Below, one piece after another: positions 28,809 to 38,340 of a DNA stretch of 42,116 nt. The position numbers and the translations under genes are program-made. Source of the stretch: Okeania sp. SIO3B5 (GTDB lineage Bacteria > Cyanobacteriota > Cyanobacteriia > Cyanobacteriales > Microcoleaceae); NCBI RefSeq assembly GCF_010692555.1, contig NZ_JAAHHG010000012.1, forward strand, positions 23,696 to 65,811, given 5' to 3'. Under the pieces are notes generated by a model. That model was not told where the DNA came from. It ran no database searches and saw only the letters and a list, made by a program, of their open reading frames with translations. Position 1 is the stretch's first letter, and every line of letters starts with the position of its first letter.

Positions 28809-29033
28809 ATGATATTTACTCTATTTTCTGAATTCCAATTAACTCAAGATATTCCTGAGCTTAATCTCAAAAAAGGTAGTATTGGGGTAATTGTTGAATA
28901 TTATCCTATGTCTCAAGAAGAAGATGGCTACAGTGTAGAAGGTTTAATTGCTCAAGATACAGTAGAAGTTACTGAATCTCAAATTCAATTAATTAATGCT
29001 GAAAAAATACAAGAAGTAACATTTTTGAATTGA
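28809..29033 (+). CDS. DUF4926-like protein, copy 1
   Basis: 74 residues: F.L.QDIPELNLKKGSIGVIVEYY...GYSVEGL, a small beta-barrel-like domain matching DUF4926, which commonly sits after DUF6883 genes. Good GGAGA ribosome binding site. The gene is 85-90% identical to copy 2 at 29675-29899, diverging only in the last dozen residues. Proposed role (inference from pairing): cognate or immunity partner of DUF6883. Confidence 0.75.
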   Translation: MIFTLFSEFQLTQDIPELNLKKGSIGVIVEYYPMSQEEDGYSVEGLIAQDTVEVTESQIQLINAEKIQEVTFLN

Positions 29034-29082
29034 TGACAGATAATAGAATATCATTTTTGCTTCTAGATATCATACAATAATT

Positions 29083-29268
29083 CTAGGTTAACATGACCTC
29101 TGAAGGTGAATTGAGATGATTTTTAACACTTTCTAGTAAAAGTTGATATAAAAAATGAGGTGTCTTTTGATTAGCTAATTCCAGACTGTTTTGATAAAGT
29201 TTACAAGCAGATTCATCATTAATGATTCGATAGTGAATTATTTTTGTCCATTCTGGTGCAGCGTTCAT
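29083..29268 (-). pseudogene. Imm30-like fragment (C-terminal duplicate)
   Basis: 61 codons from NAAPEWTKIIHYRIIND to the end, nearly identical to the intact gene at 27790-28203 and lacking its N-terminal half. No ribosome binding site precedes it. It lies convergent to DUF4926 copy 1. Confidence 0.85.
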
Positions 29269-29353
29269 ATATGATGATATTTAGTGATAGTTTTATGGTT
29301 TGATAGTAAGGTGAGTTTCTCTAGTTTGTTTTTAGAATTTTAGTTAAATCTAT

Positions 29354-29671
29354 TTGAATCCGAATGCCATAATTTATCCCAATAAACTTACGCAATATCT
29401 ATTAATTCCTTTATCCAAGGATGATCAATCTCAATATTTTGCTCAGGGAGGTTACACTTTAGATAATTGGGAACAATTAGAGAAGGATTGACGAGAACAA
29501 ATCTTAACTTTAGAAGCACAACCTACTTTGAAAACAAAATATGGGCAAAAATATCAGATTATTGGTTCGTTAAATTGTCCTAATGGTTTTATTTTAAATA
29601 TAAAAACGATTTGGATAGTGACTGAAAAAATCACTAAATTTGTTACTTTATTTCCTGCACAGGAGAGATAA
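29354..29671 (+). pseudogene. DUF6883 gene with nonsense codon
   Basis: 106 codons read NAIIYPNKLTQYLLIP... through NWEQLEKD, then TGA at 29489-29491, then REQILTL...KYQIIGSL...IWIVTEKITKFVTLFP to TAA. The two halves together match the whole DUF6883 domain (NAxIPxxKLxxYLL..., W.L, ...TVW). One base change (for example TTA to TGA) would explain the stop. A start codon is also missing: the frame opens after a TAA with only TTG. It is 3 nt from DUF4926 copy 2. Confidence 0.75.
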
Positions 29672-29674
29672 AAG

Positions 29675-29899
29675 ATGACATTTCCTCTATTTTCTCAAGT
29701 TCAATTAATTCAAGATATTCCTGAATTTAATCTCAAAAAAGGTAGTATTGGGGTAATTGTTGAATATTATGCTATGTCTGAAGGAGAAGATGGCTACAGT
29801 GTAGAAGGTTTAATTGCTCAAGATACAGTAGAAGTTGCTGAATCTCAAATTCAATTAATTAATTCTGAATTCTTGAGCAAACCTTGTACATTTATTTAG
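29675..29899 (+). CDS. DUF4926-like protein, copy 2
   Basis: 74 residues, paralogue of 28809-29033 with the same GGAGA ribosome binding site. The last ten residues (FLSKPCTFI) differ from copy 1, marking the edge of the duplicated block. It is intact although its DUF6883 partner is broken, as expected if the partner was the harmful component. Confidence 0.75.
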   Translation: MTFPLFSQVQLIQDIPEFNLKKGSIGVIVEYYAMSEGEDGYSVEGLIAQDTVEVAESQIQLINSEFLSKPCTFI

Positions 29900-29926
29900 G
29901 CGATCGCTAGTTAACATCAGTTCTGG

Positions 29927-31069
29927 TTACGGAATGAGGTTATTTAACCAAACTTTGTTACGACCAGAATTAGCAACAAAAGCATCTATATCACCATCTC
30001 CATCCACATCTGCTAAACTTACACTATTGCTACTGGAATTTCCAAAATCTTGCTGTGAGTCAGTGAAATTGCCACTACCGTCATTCAACCAAACTTTGTT
30101 ACGACCAGAATTAGCAACAAAAGCATCTATATCACTATCTCCATCCACATCTGCTAAACTCACACCAAAGCTAATGAAATTCCCTAAATCTTGCCCAGAG
30201 TCAGTGAAACTGCCACTACCGTCATTTAACCAAATTTTGTTTTCACGCTTATTAGCAACAAAAGCATCTATATCACTATCTCCATCCACATCTGCTAAAC
30301 TCACATCATAGCTACGGGAATACTCCAAAGCTTGCCCAGAGTCAGTAAAATTACCACTACCGTCATTTAACCAAACTTTGTTAGGATCACCTAAATTAGC
30401 AACAAAAGCATCAAGATCACCATCTCCATCCACATCTGCTAAACTCACACCTGTGCTATAGGAATTCCCCAAAGCTTGCAGTGAGTCAGTGAAATTGCCA
30501 CTACCATCGTTTAACCAAACTTTGTTAAGCTGATTATTACCATTAGCAACAAAAGCATCAAGATCACCATCTCCATCCACATCCGCTAAACTCACATCTT
30601 CGCTAACGAGACCTCCCCAAGCTTGCTGTGAGTCAGTGAAATTGCCACTACCGCTATTTAACGAAACTTTGTTCGGCTGACCATTCCAATTAACAACAAA
30701 AGCATCTTTGTCACCGTCTCCATCCACATCTGCTAAACTTACACCAAAGCTACTGGAATTCCCCAAAGTTTGCTGTGAGTCAGTAAAATTACCACTACCG
30801 TCATTTAACCAAACTTTGTTAGGCTGATTAATATTAGCAACAAAAGCATCCGTGTCGCCATCTCCATCTACATCTGCTAAACTTACACCAAAGCTACTGG
30901 AATTCCCCAAAGCTTGCTGTGAGTCAGTGAACAACTCAATCACTGGAGGACTGGGTGGAGGACTATTGACTGTTTGTATCAGTACAACAAGCAGGGCAAC
31001 TGCTATTACCACTGCTGAAAAAACCACAAAGGGTTTCCTCAAAGTCTTTAGCCATCTTGGAAGTCCCAT
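29927..31069 (-). CDS. VCBS/FG-GAP repeat protein, 7 repeats
   Basis: 380 residues. The N-terminal basic MGLPRWLKTLRK, a hydrophobic span (about 13-33) and PPPSPPV are followed by exactly seven repeats of 46-50 residues, each with DVDGDGD or DVDGDSD (calcium-binding loop), DAFVAN and NKVWLNDGSG. The last ends KVWLNNLIP. Seven units predict one seven-bladed beta-propeller, membrane-anchored or exported. Calcium dependence is family knowledge. The ligand is unknown; integrin-like adhesion is one option. Leader and N-terminus are near-identical to the 31306-33483 gene. Confidence 0.9.
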   Translation of the reverse strand: MGLPRWLKTLRKPFVVFSAVVIAVALLVVLIQTVNSPPPSPPVIELFTDSQQALGNSSSFGVSLADVDGDGDTDAFVANINQPNKVWLNDGSGNFTDSQQTLGNSSSFGVSLADVDGDGDKDAFVVNWNGQPNKVSLNSGSGNFTDSQQAWGGLVSEDVSLADVDGDGDLDAFVANGNNQLNKVWLNDGSGNFTDSLQALGNSYSTGVSLADVDGDGDLDAFVANLGDPNKVWLNDGSGNFTDSGQALEYSRSYDVSLADVDGDSDIDAFVANKRENKIWLNDGSGSFTDSGQDLGNFISFGVSLADVDGDSDIDAFVANSGRNKVWLNDGSGNFTDSQQDFGNSSSNSVSLADVDGDGDIDAFVANSGRNKVWLNNLIP

Positions 31070-31305
31070 GATAGAAATTTCTCCTTTGCTATTTTTTTTC
31101 TCTACTATGCATTAGGGTAAACTAAAATTCTCTAAATTACCAAGTTTAATAATTCCCGATAGACAAGAGTTTTCATCTACAAATTTCCTAAATGATGAGG
31201 TGCAATTTTAGGCTAATGTCTTTAGCCAAGCTAAAAAAAACAGGCAGAGCTAACTAGCTGGTTTTTTTCATTGAAAAGGCGATCGCTAGTTAACGTCAGT
31301 TCGGG

Positions 31306-33483
31306 TTATGGAACAAGGGTATTTAACCAAACCCTGTTAGGCTCAAAAATATTAGCAACAAAAGCATCAATGTCACCATCTCCATCCACATCTGCTAAAC
31401 TCACACCTGTGCTATTGGAACTCCCTAAATATTGCCCAGAGTCAGTGAAATTGCCACTGCCGTCATTTAACCAAACTTTGTTAGGATAACCTAAATTAGC
31501 AACAAAAGCATCAATGTCGCCATCTCCATCCACATCTGCTAAACTCACACCATAGCTATTGGAATCTCCCAAATCTTGCTCTGAGTCAGTGAAATTGCCA
31601 CTACCGTCATTTAACCAAACTTTGTTACGAGCACCGAAATCAGAAATATTAGCAACAAAAGCATCAATGTCACCATCTCCATCCACATCTGCTAAACTCA
31701 CACCTGCGCTCTTGGAACCCCTCAAAGCTTGTTGTGAGTCAGTGAATTTACCACTACCGTCATTTAACCAAACTTTGTTAGGATAACCTAAATTAGCAAC
31801 AAAAGCATCAATGTCGCCATCTCCATCCACATCTGCTAAACTCACACCTAAGCTATCGGAATCCCCCAAAGCTTGCTGTGAGTCAGTGAAATTGCCACTG
31901 CCGTCATTTAACCAAACTTTGTTCGGCTGATTTCTATTAGCAACAAAAGCATCAAGATCACCATCTCCATCCACATCTGCTAAACTCACACCTCTGCTAC
32001 TGGAATTCCCCAAAGCTTGCTGTGAGTCAGTGAAATTGCCACTACCGTCATTTAACCAAACTTGGTTAGGCTGATCCTCGCCATTAGCAACAAAAGCATC
32101 AATGTCACCATCTCCATCCACATCTACTAAACTCACACCTGTGCTATAGGAATTCCCCAAAGCTTGCTGTGAGTCAGTGAAATTGCCTCTACCGTCATTT
32201 AACCAAACTTTGTCAGGAGCGCCATTATTAGCAACAAAAGCATCAATGTCACCATCTCTATCCACATCTGCTAAACTCACATCTAAGCTATTGGAAGTCC
32301 CCAAAGTTTGATGTAAGTTAGTGAAATTGCCACTACCGTCATTTAACCAAACTTTGTTAGGCGGACCATTATTCTGAGCACCAAAAGCATTATTAGCAAC
32401 AAAAGCATCTTTGTCACCGTCTCCATCCACATCCCCTAAACTCACACCATAGCTACCGGACTTCCAAAAAGCTTGCTGTGAGTCAGTGAATTTACCACTA
32501 CCGTCATTTAACCAAACTTTGTTAGGCTGAACACTATTAGCAACAAAAGCATCAATGTCGCCATCTCCATCCACATCTGCTAAACTCACACCGCTGCTAA
32601 GGGACTTCCCTAAAGCTTGCCCAGGGTCAGTGAATTTACCACTACCGTCATTTAACCAAACTTTGTTACGACCAGAATTAGCAACAAAAGCATCAATGTC
32701 ACCATCTCCATCCACATCTGCTAAACTCACACCTTCGCTACCGGACTTCCCTAAAGCTTGCTGTGAGTCAGTGAAATTGCCACTACCATCATTTAACCAA
32801 ACTTTGTTAGGCTCATATTCGTTAGCAACAAAAGCATCAATGTCACCATCTCCATCCACATCTGCTAAACTTACACCTCTGCTACTGGAATCCCCCAAAG
32901 CTTGCCCAGGGTCAGTGAATTTGCCTCTACCGTCATTTAACCAAACTTTGTTACGACCAGAATTAGCAACAAAAGCATCAATGTCGCCATCTCCATCCAC
33001 ATCTGCTAAACTCACACCGCTGCTAAGGGAATCCCCTAAATCTTGCCTAGAATCAGTGAAATTGCCCCGACCGTTATTTAACCAAACTTTGTTAGGCTGA
33101 TTAATATTAGCAACAAAAGCATCAATGTCACCATCTCCATCCACATCTGCTAAACTTACACCACTGCTATCGGAATTCCCCAAAGCTGGCTGTGAATCAG
33201 TGAAATTGCCACTACCGTCATTTAACCAAACTTTGTTACGACCAGAATTAGCAACAAAAGCATCAATATCACCATCTCCATCTACATCTCCTAAACTCAC
33301 ACCTGCGCTATTGGAGTTCCCCAAAGCTTGCTGTGAGTCAGTGAACAACTCAATCACTGGAGGACTGGGTGGAGGACTATTGACTGTTTGTATCAGTACA
33401 ACAAGCAGGGCAACTGCTATTACCACTGCTGGAAAAACCACAAAGGGTTTCCTCAAAGTCTTTAGCCATCTTGGAAGTGCCAT
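31306..33483 (-). CDS. VCBS/FG-GAP repeat protein, 14 repeats
   Basis: 725 residues with the same anchor (MALPRWLKTLRK, hydrophobic 13-33, PPPSPPV) and fourteen repeats, that is two sets of seven, ending RVWLNTLVP. Frameworks are almost identical (DVDGDGDIDAFVAN, KVWLNDGSG), while loops after GNS and after VAN vary (SGR, INQP, EYEP, SVQP, LGYP). Repeat 7 carries an 8-residue loop insertion (AFGAQNNG). No linker separates repeats 7 and 8, unlike the truncated paralogue. Predicted to be an exported or anchored double propeller. Confidence 0.9.
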   Translation of the reverse strand: MALPRWLKTLRKPFVVFPAVVIAVALLVVLIQTVNSPPPSPPVIELFTDSQQALGNSNSAGVSLGDVDGDGDIDAFVANSGRNKVWLNDGSGNFTDSQPALGNSDSSGVSLADVDGDGDIDAFVANINQPNKVWLNNGRGNFTDSRQDLGDSLSSGVSLADVDGDGDIDAFVANSGRNKVWLNDGRGKFTDPGQALGDSSSRGVSLADVDGDGDIDAFVANEYEPNKVWLNDGSGNFTDSQQALGKSGSEGVSLADVDGDGDIDAFVANSGRNKVWLNDGSGKFTDPGQALGKSLSSGVSLADVDGDGDIDAFVANSVQPNKVWLNDGSGKFTDSQQAFWKSGSYGVSLGDVDGDGDKDAFVANNAFGAQNNGPPNKVWLNDGSGNFTNLHQTLGTSNSLDVSLADVDRDGDIDAFVANNGAPDKVWLNDGRGNFTDSQQALGNSYSTGVSLVDVDGDGDIDAFVANGEDQPNQVWLNDGSGNFTDSQQALGNSSSRGVSLADVDGDGDLDAFVANRNQPNKVWLNDGSGNFTDSQQALGDSDSLGVSLADVDGDGDIDAFVANLGYPNKVWLNDGSGKFTDSQQALRGSKSAGVSLADVDGDGDIDAFVANISDFGARNKVWLNDGSGNFTDSEQDLGDSNSYGVSLADVDGDGDIDAFVANLGYPNKVWLNDGSGNFTDSGQYLGSSNSTGVSLADVDGDGDIDAFVANIFEPNRVWLNTLVP

Positions 33484-33868
33484 GATAGAAATTTCTCCTT
33501 TGCTATTTTTTTATCTACTATCAGTAGGGTAAACCAAAGCCTCCCACCGAAATATTTGCGATAGGTTAGGACAGACGGTGCGTTATATTTCGTTAATGCA
33601 CCCTAGCAGATTAACTAACAATTATTATATAGAACCCATTAACTGGACTTTTGAGGAAGTTGAGGTTTTGGAGGTCTCAGTTCAGATTTGGGACCTCTAA
33701 AATCTGACTTTTAACTTTCCCACTAAATAAGGTTTGGGACTTCTCAGTTAACAAAAAAGTGCTATAGTAAAAATTTGTAGAGTCAAGCCAAAAGTTAGGA
33801 CATAGCCAAAAGCTAAAACGAGCATCAGAAATTACTTCTGACTTCTGACTTCTGACTTCTGACTTACA
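33484..33868. other. Intergenic between VCBS gene and thiC leader
   Basis: Contains the VCBS-gene leader, then AT-rich sequence, then a TTCTGAC heptamer array (33834-33865) that ends 4 nt before the TPP riboswitch. No gene seen. Confidence 0.55.
33834..33865. repeat. Heptamer tandem array (ACTTCTG x4)
   Basis: Four or more perfect ACTTCTG units immediately 5' of the riboswitch aptamer, where the thiC promoter or leader start would be expected. Confidence 0.9.
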
Positions 33869-35430
<1,562 letters not shown>

Positions 35431-35603
35431 GCATTGCATAAATGCGCTGTGGAATGGGCATCTTGCCCGTTATTAATAGTTTTGTGGAAGTGGAATGGGC
35501 ATTGGTGGAATGGGCATCTTGCCCGTTCCTGATATTTTCTCATTCCTGACATTTTCGGGACAGGCAGGATGCCTGCCTCCACTTAAAATTAGGAGTAAAA
35601 AAA

Positions 35604-35924
35604 ATGACATCAAAAACCGTGATTCAAGTAACAGCAAATGGGCAGTTAGAGTTACCGTCAGAAATTCGGTCTCAGTTACAATCAGGGGATGAATTTCTCT
35701 TGTGGCAAGAGGAAGATACTATTATCCTCAAACGGGTGGAAAAGTCAACTGTTGAGGAAATGGTTAAGGCAAAGAAAGGAGTTAATCATAAGTCAGATTC
35801 ACATTTTTTTGAACTCTGCGATCGCCTTCATAAACTTAATGAAATCGATCCTATCTCCTCAGAAGAAATTCAAGCAGAAATTAAGTCTTATAGGCAGGAG
35901 AAGCATAAAGTTAACTTAAGTTAA
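35604..35924 (+). CDS. AbrB/MazE-type antitoxin
   Basis: 106 residues. The N-terminal SpoVT-AbrB fold (VIQVTANGQLELPSEIRSQL...GDEFLLWQEEDTIILKR, 5-46) is a DNA-binding swapped hairpin. The C-terminal helical half would bind a toxin. TTAGGAG lies about 8 nt before the ATG. The stop overlaps the next start (TAATG), the usual antitoxin-toxin arrangement. Confidence 0.85.
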   Translation: MTSKTVIQVTANGQLELPSEIRSQLQSGDEFLLWQEEDTIILKRVEKSTVEEMVKAKKGVNHKSDSHFFELCDRLHKLNEIDPISSEEIQAEIKSYRQEKHKVNLS

Positions 35925-36082
35925 TGCGAATTATCTTAGATACCAATACTGTAATTTCTGGACTACTTTGGCGAGGAAAACCTTTTGAGGTTTTGGAGTT
36001 AGTGCGTTCGGGACAAGTTGAAGCTTACACTTCTGAGGCAATGCTAGAAGAATTGTTAGATGTTCTACGAGGTAATTATTAA
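35924..36082 (+). pseudogene. PIN-domain toxin, truncated at 52 residues
   Basis: MRIILDTNTVISGLLWRGKP is the start of a PIN-family (VapC-like) RNase with the first acidic residue D6. TSEAMLEELLDVL, containing the second acidic region, follows. Full-length members are about 135 residues. Here the frame enters an AATTATT heptamer array at about 36074 and stops at once, losing the rest of the active site. The upstream antitoxin is intact. Confidence 0.85.
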
Positions 36083-36146
36083 TTATTAATTATTCATTAT
36101 TAATTATTAATTATTAATTATTAATTATTCATTATTCATTATTCAT
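36074..36146. repeat. Heptamer tandem array (AATTATT / CATTATT) between convergent genes
   Basis: About ten 7-nt units. The array supplies the stop codons of both flanking convergent genes: TAA at 36080-36082 for the PIN fragment, and TAA at 36139-36141 (minus strand) for the 158-residue gene. Confidence 0.9.
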
Positions 36147-36615
36147 CCAGCTCAAGAAGCATTTTGAGTCTTTCTAAAACTATAGCTTCTTGTTGACTAA
36201 TTTTAGGTCCTGTACCAAATATTCCTTCTCCAGAAGCATTAGCTATTTGAGTCGCTATTTCATAGAGAAATTCTTTGTATTCTTGAGCTTCTTTCGGAGT
36301 AGCTTTTAGATCAGCGATCGCAACTGCTGCTTTAATTTTTTCTTGTGCATCTTCCAGAAATTCTGGAAAATTTACGGCATTTTCTATCTCATTTATTCGA
36401 GTTGTTTTTTCTGCAATATCTACCAACAAATTTTGAATCAGTTGATTATCCTGATAATTTAACTTAGCGTGCTTAACTTCTTTTTTAAAAGTAAATACTT
36501 CCTTAACAGCCGAAAAAAGTGTAAATTCAGAGGCAATAATTATCATCGAAACTAAAGTAATTGCTTGTAACAATAACTGCCATTCTGAATTTGTATAATC
36601 TACTTTAGTCGTCAT
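36139..36615 (-). CDS. Unknown helical protein downstream of pyrE
   Basis: 158 residues. It begins with SEWQLLLQA and a hydrophobic stretch (about 15-37, LVSMIIIASEFTLFSAV), then is helical and charged (40-115), and ends GEGIFGTGPKISQQEAIVLERL. It resembles a widespread unnamed family of about 150 residues with the same N-terminal SEW and C-terminal GxGxFGxG...S..E pattern. No function known to me. Its ATG overlaps the pyrE stop by 11 nt, so the two are translationally coupled. Its stop lies in a heptamer array, so the C-terminus may be altered. Confidence 0.75.
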   Translation of the reverse strand: MTTKVDYTNSEWQLLLQAITLVSMIIIASEFTLFSAVKEVFTFKKEVKHAKLNYQDNQLIQNLLVDIAEKTTRINEIENAVNFPEFLEDAQEKIKAAVAIADLKATPKEAQEYKEFLYEIATQIANASGEGIFGTGPKISQQEAIVLERLKMLLELDE

Positions 36616-37213
36616 TTTTATGGCTCATATTTTTCAGATTTTCTTGTAGCTCTGATATAGTAAATATTGACTCAAACTGAAGACCTTCTTTTTGATAAAG
36701 CTCTCTACCTCCTTGCTCCCTATCTACAAGGGCAAAAACCCGATGGACTTGATAGCTTGCTTCTCGCAGTCGATTAACAGCTAGCATTGCTGAAGCTCCA
36801 GTAGTGACAACATCTTCCAAAACAACTACTTTGGCATTAGCTTCTAGTGAAGGTCCTTCTATATAAGCCATTGTGCCATGTCCTTTAGCTTGTTTTCGGA
36901 TAATTAAAGCTGGTATGGGACGATTTTCATAAGCTGAGACGACACTAACAGCTGTTACCATTGGATCTGCACCTAAAGTTAAACCTGCTACACCTTGAGT
37001 ATCTTCAGGTAACATGGAGAATAATAACCGTCCAATTGCTAAAGCACCTTGGGGATGAAGAGTAACGTATTTACCATTTATGTAATAGGAGCTACGTTGT
37101 CCAGAAGATAAGACAAAATCTCCTTCGCGATAAGCTAAATTACATAACAAATGGAGTAGTTCTTTTTTGATGGTTGTTAAATCAACAGTAGCTAAGGAAA
37201 TTTGATTTGTCAT
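36605..37213 (-). CDS. pyrE: Orotate phosphoribosyltransferase
   Basis: 202 residues. Transfers ribose-5-phosphate from PRPP to orotate, giving OMP in pyrimidine synthesis. The PRPP-binding loop VVVLEDVVTTGASAM (about 131-145), SSYYINGKYVTLHPQGA near the N-terminus and RKQAKGHGT (catalytic Lys loop) are present. Length matches the family. A GGGAATA heptamer array lies about 20 nt upstream of the start. Confidence 0.95.
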   Translation of the reverse strand: MTNQISLATVDLTTIKKELLHLLCNLAYREGDFVLSSGQRSSYYINGKYVTLHPQGALAIGRLLFSMLPEDTQGVAGLTLGADPMVTAVSVVSAYENRPIPALIIRKQAKGHGTMAYIEGPSLEANAKVVVLEDVVTTGASAMLAVNRLREASYQVHRVFALVDREQGGRELYQKEGLQFESIFTISELQENLKNMSHKNDD

Positions 37214-37234
37214 ACTTTTATGGCGCTATGCGCT

Positions 37235-37268
37235 AGGGAATAGGGAATAGGGAATAGGGAATAGGGAA
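37235..37268. repeat. Heptamer tandem array (AGGGAAT x4-5)
   Basis: Head-to-tail AGGGAAT units in the divergent interval upstream of pyrE. A second array (CTTCTGA units) lies at 37299-37330. Confidence 0.9.
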
Positions 37269-37405
37269 CAGTAGACTTTCAAAAGTTAATCAGGGATAAC
37301 TTCTGACTTCTGACTTGTGACTTCTGACTTGCGCGTAGCACTATATAATCTCACTGCTATAATACGAGCAATTTCGCAGTAATAACCTACAATAAATAAT
37401 AACGT

Positions 37406-37807
37406 ATGGCCATGAATTGGAAAAGCCTTAGTGGCATAATGATTTTTTCAGCGATCGCGACTCTAACATCTGTCCAAATTGCTGAAGCAGGAGACCCTAA
37501 ATCTCCTGTTCGTACATATCAACCTTTTGCAGAAGAGTTTAACGAAGCAAGTCAAAGATATTCTGGTAACTTTTTTACTAAAACAGAGTTGTTGAACCAA
37601 ATAGGTCGTTATTTCGGTATTTTAAGGTTTCCTGATAACGCTATTTCTGATGACTTACGCCGAGTAAATCAGCTTTATATAGAAGAACAAAGGCGGCAGT
37701 TTTCTAGTACACCAGTCATTAGAACTCCTGATTTAGTTAATCCCTATAATTCATCAGTAATGACAGCTCCTACTTCTGATTCAATTCCTACTTTTGGTGG
37801 TAATTAG
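37406..37807 (+). CDS. Small secreted protein of unknown function
   Basis: 133 residues. A signal peptide (MAMNWKSLSG..., hydrophobic core about 10-24) with likely cleavage after AEA (27). The mature part has TKTELLNQIGRYFGILRFPDNAISDDLRRVNQLYIEE (about 58-94), then a Ser/Thr/Pro-rich tail. ATG at 37406, with a second in-frame ATG at 37412. The TAG stop straddles the junction with a family-4 MITE (TAATTA then GGTAAGCA), so the original C-terminus may have been longer. Family not recognised. Confidence 0.7.
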   Translation: MAMNWKSLSGIMIFSAIATLTSVQIAEAGDPKSPVRTYQPFAEEFNEASQRYSGNFFTKTELLNQIGRYFGILRFPDNAISDDLRRVNQLYIEEQRRQFSSTPVIRTPDLVNPYNSSVMTAPTSDSIPTFGGN

Positions 37808-38146
37808 GTAAGCATTCAGCCGTCAGCTATTAGCTAGCCTCCTACGGAGGAACTGCGTTAACAGCTATTAATTTTGAGGAAGATAAAGCAACCTTTGAAA
37901 TTGAGTTTGAATAAAATTTACTGGCAAAGTCTTCTTCCTAAACCTTAGAAGTAATTATATCATGTCCGGTTGAATAATTAGACAATGGTTGTCCGAAGGC
38001 AGGAGGCAGGAGGCAGGAGGCAGAAGGTTTTCTTTCATTGTCACCTTAATTTTATACACGCTCCGATGCTATCGGACATGATATTACTCATTACTGATAG
38101 CTGAGTGCTAATAGCTGTTTGCGCAGCATTCCGCAGGAAATGCTTA
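37807..38146. repeat. MITE family 4, copy b (interrupted)
   Basis: Starts GGTAAGCATTCAGC at the stop codon of the secreted-protein gene and runs to CTGTTTGCGCAGCATTCCG and AAATGCTTA. A family-2 MITE (37957-38084) is inserted in it, and another (38146-38280) cuts off its right terminus. Confidence 0.7.
37957..38084. repeat. MITE family 2, copy b
   Basis: ATATCATGTCCGG at the left, TCGGACATGATAT at the right, TTA on both flanks. The interior holds an AGGCAGG heptamer array (37997-38023). Confidence 0.75.
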
Positions 38147-38280
38147 TATCATGTCCGGTTGAACAGTGATAAATAAATAACTACGGAGGAGTCAGGAGTC
38201 AGGAGGAAAGAGGGAAGAAAGAAGAACAACAGCAGAAGAAGGAGAAAGTTTTTTTATAACTAATTATCCGGACATGATAT
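38146..38280. repeat. MITE family 2, copy c
   Basis: ATATCATGTCCGG to CCGGACATGATAT, TTA on both flanks. It is the reverse complement of copy a (1413-1561) and near-identical in its terminal 45 bp, including ACAGTGATAAATAAATAACT. Confidence 0.8.
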
Positions 38281-38307
38281 TACATCCTATCCACTTTGAA
38301 GCAGAAG

Positions 38308-38340
38308 TAATTATTAATTATTAATTATTAATTATTAATT
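38308..38340. repeat. Heptamer tandem array (AATTATT) at the cbiG-cobJ stop
   Basis: Four to five 7-nt units. On the minus strand they encode the last residues (INN) and the TAA stop of the CbiG-CobJ fusion. Confidence 0.9.

Noticed and set aside
31306-33483. Regularly spaced repeats as a possible CRISPR array
   Set aside because: The period is about 144-150 bp and fully coding, with conserved calcium-binding repeats; there are no short spacers or cas genes.
29927-33483. Diversity-generating retroelement acting on VCBS loops
   Set aside because: No reverse transcriptase or template repeat is visible in the window, and the variation is not confined to one C-terminal variable region.
29934-33532. 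Long rightward open frames opposite the VCBS genes (rich in SPSPSTSAKLT)
   Set aside because: They are exact antisense of the DVDGDGD repeats, lack ribosome binding sites, and stay open only because the repeated codons contain no reverse stops.
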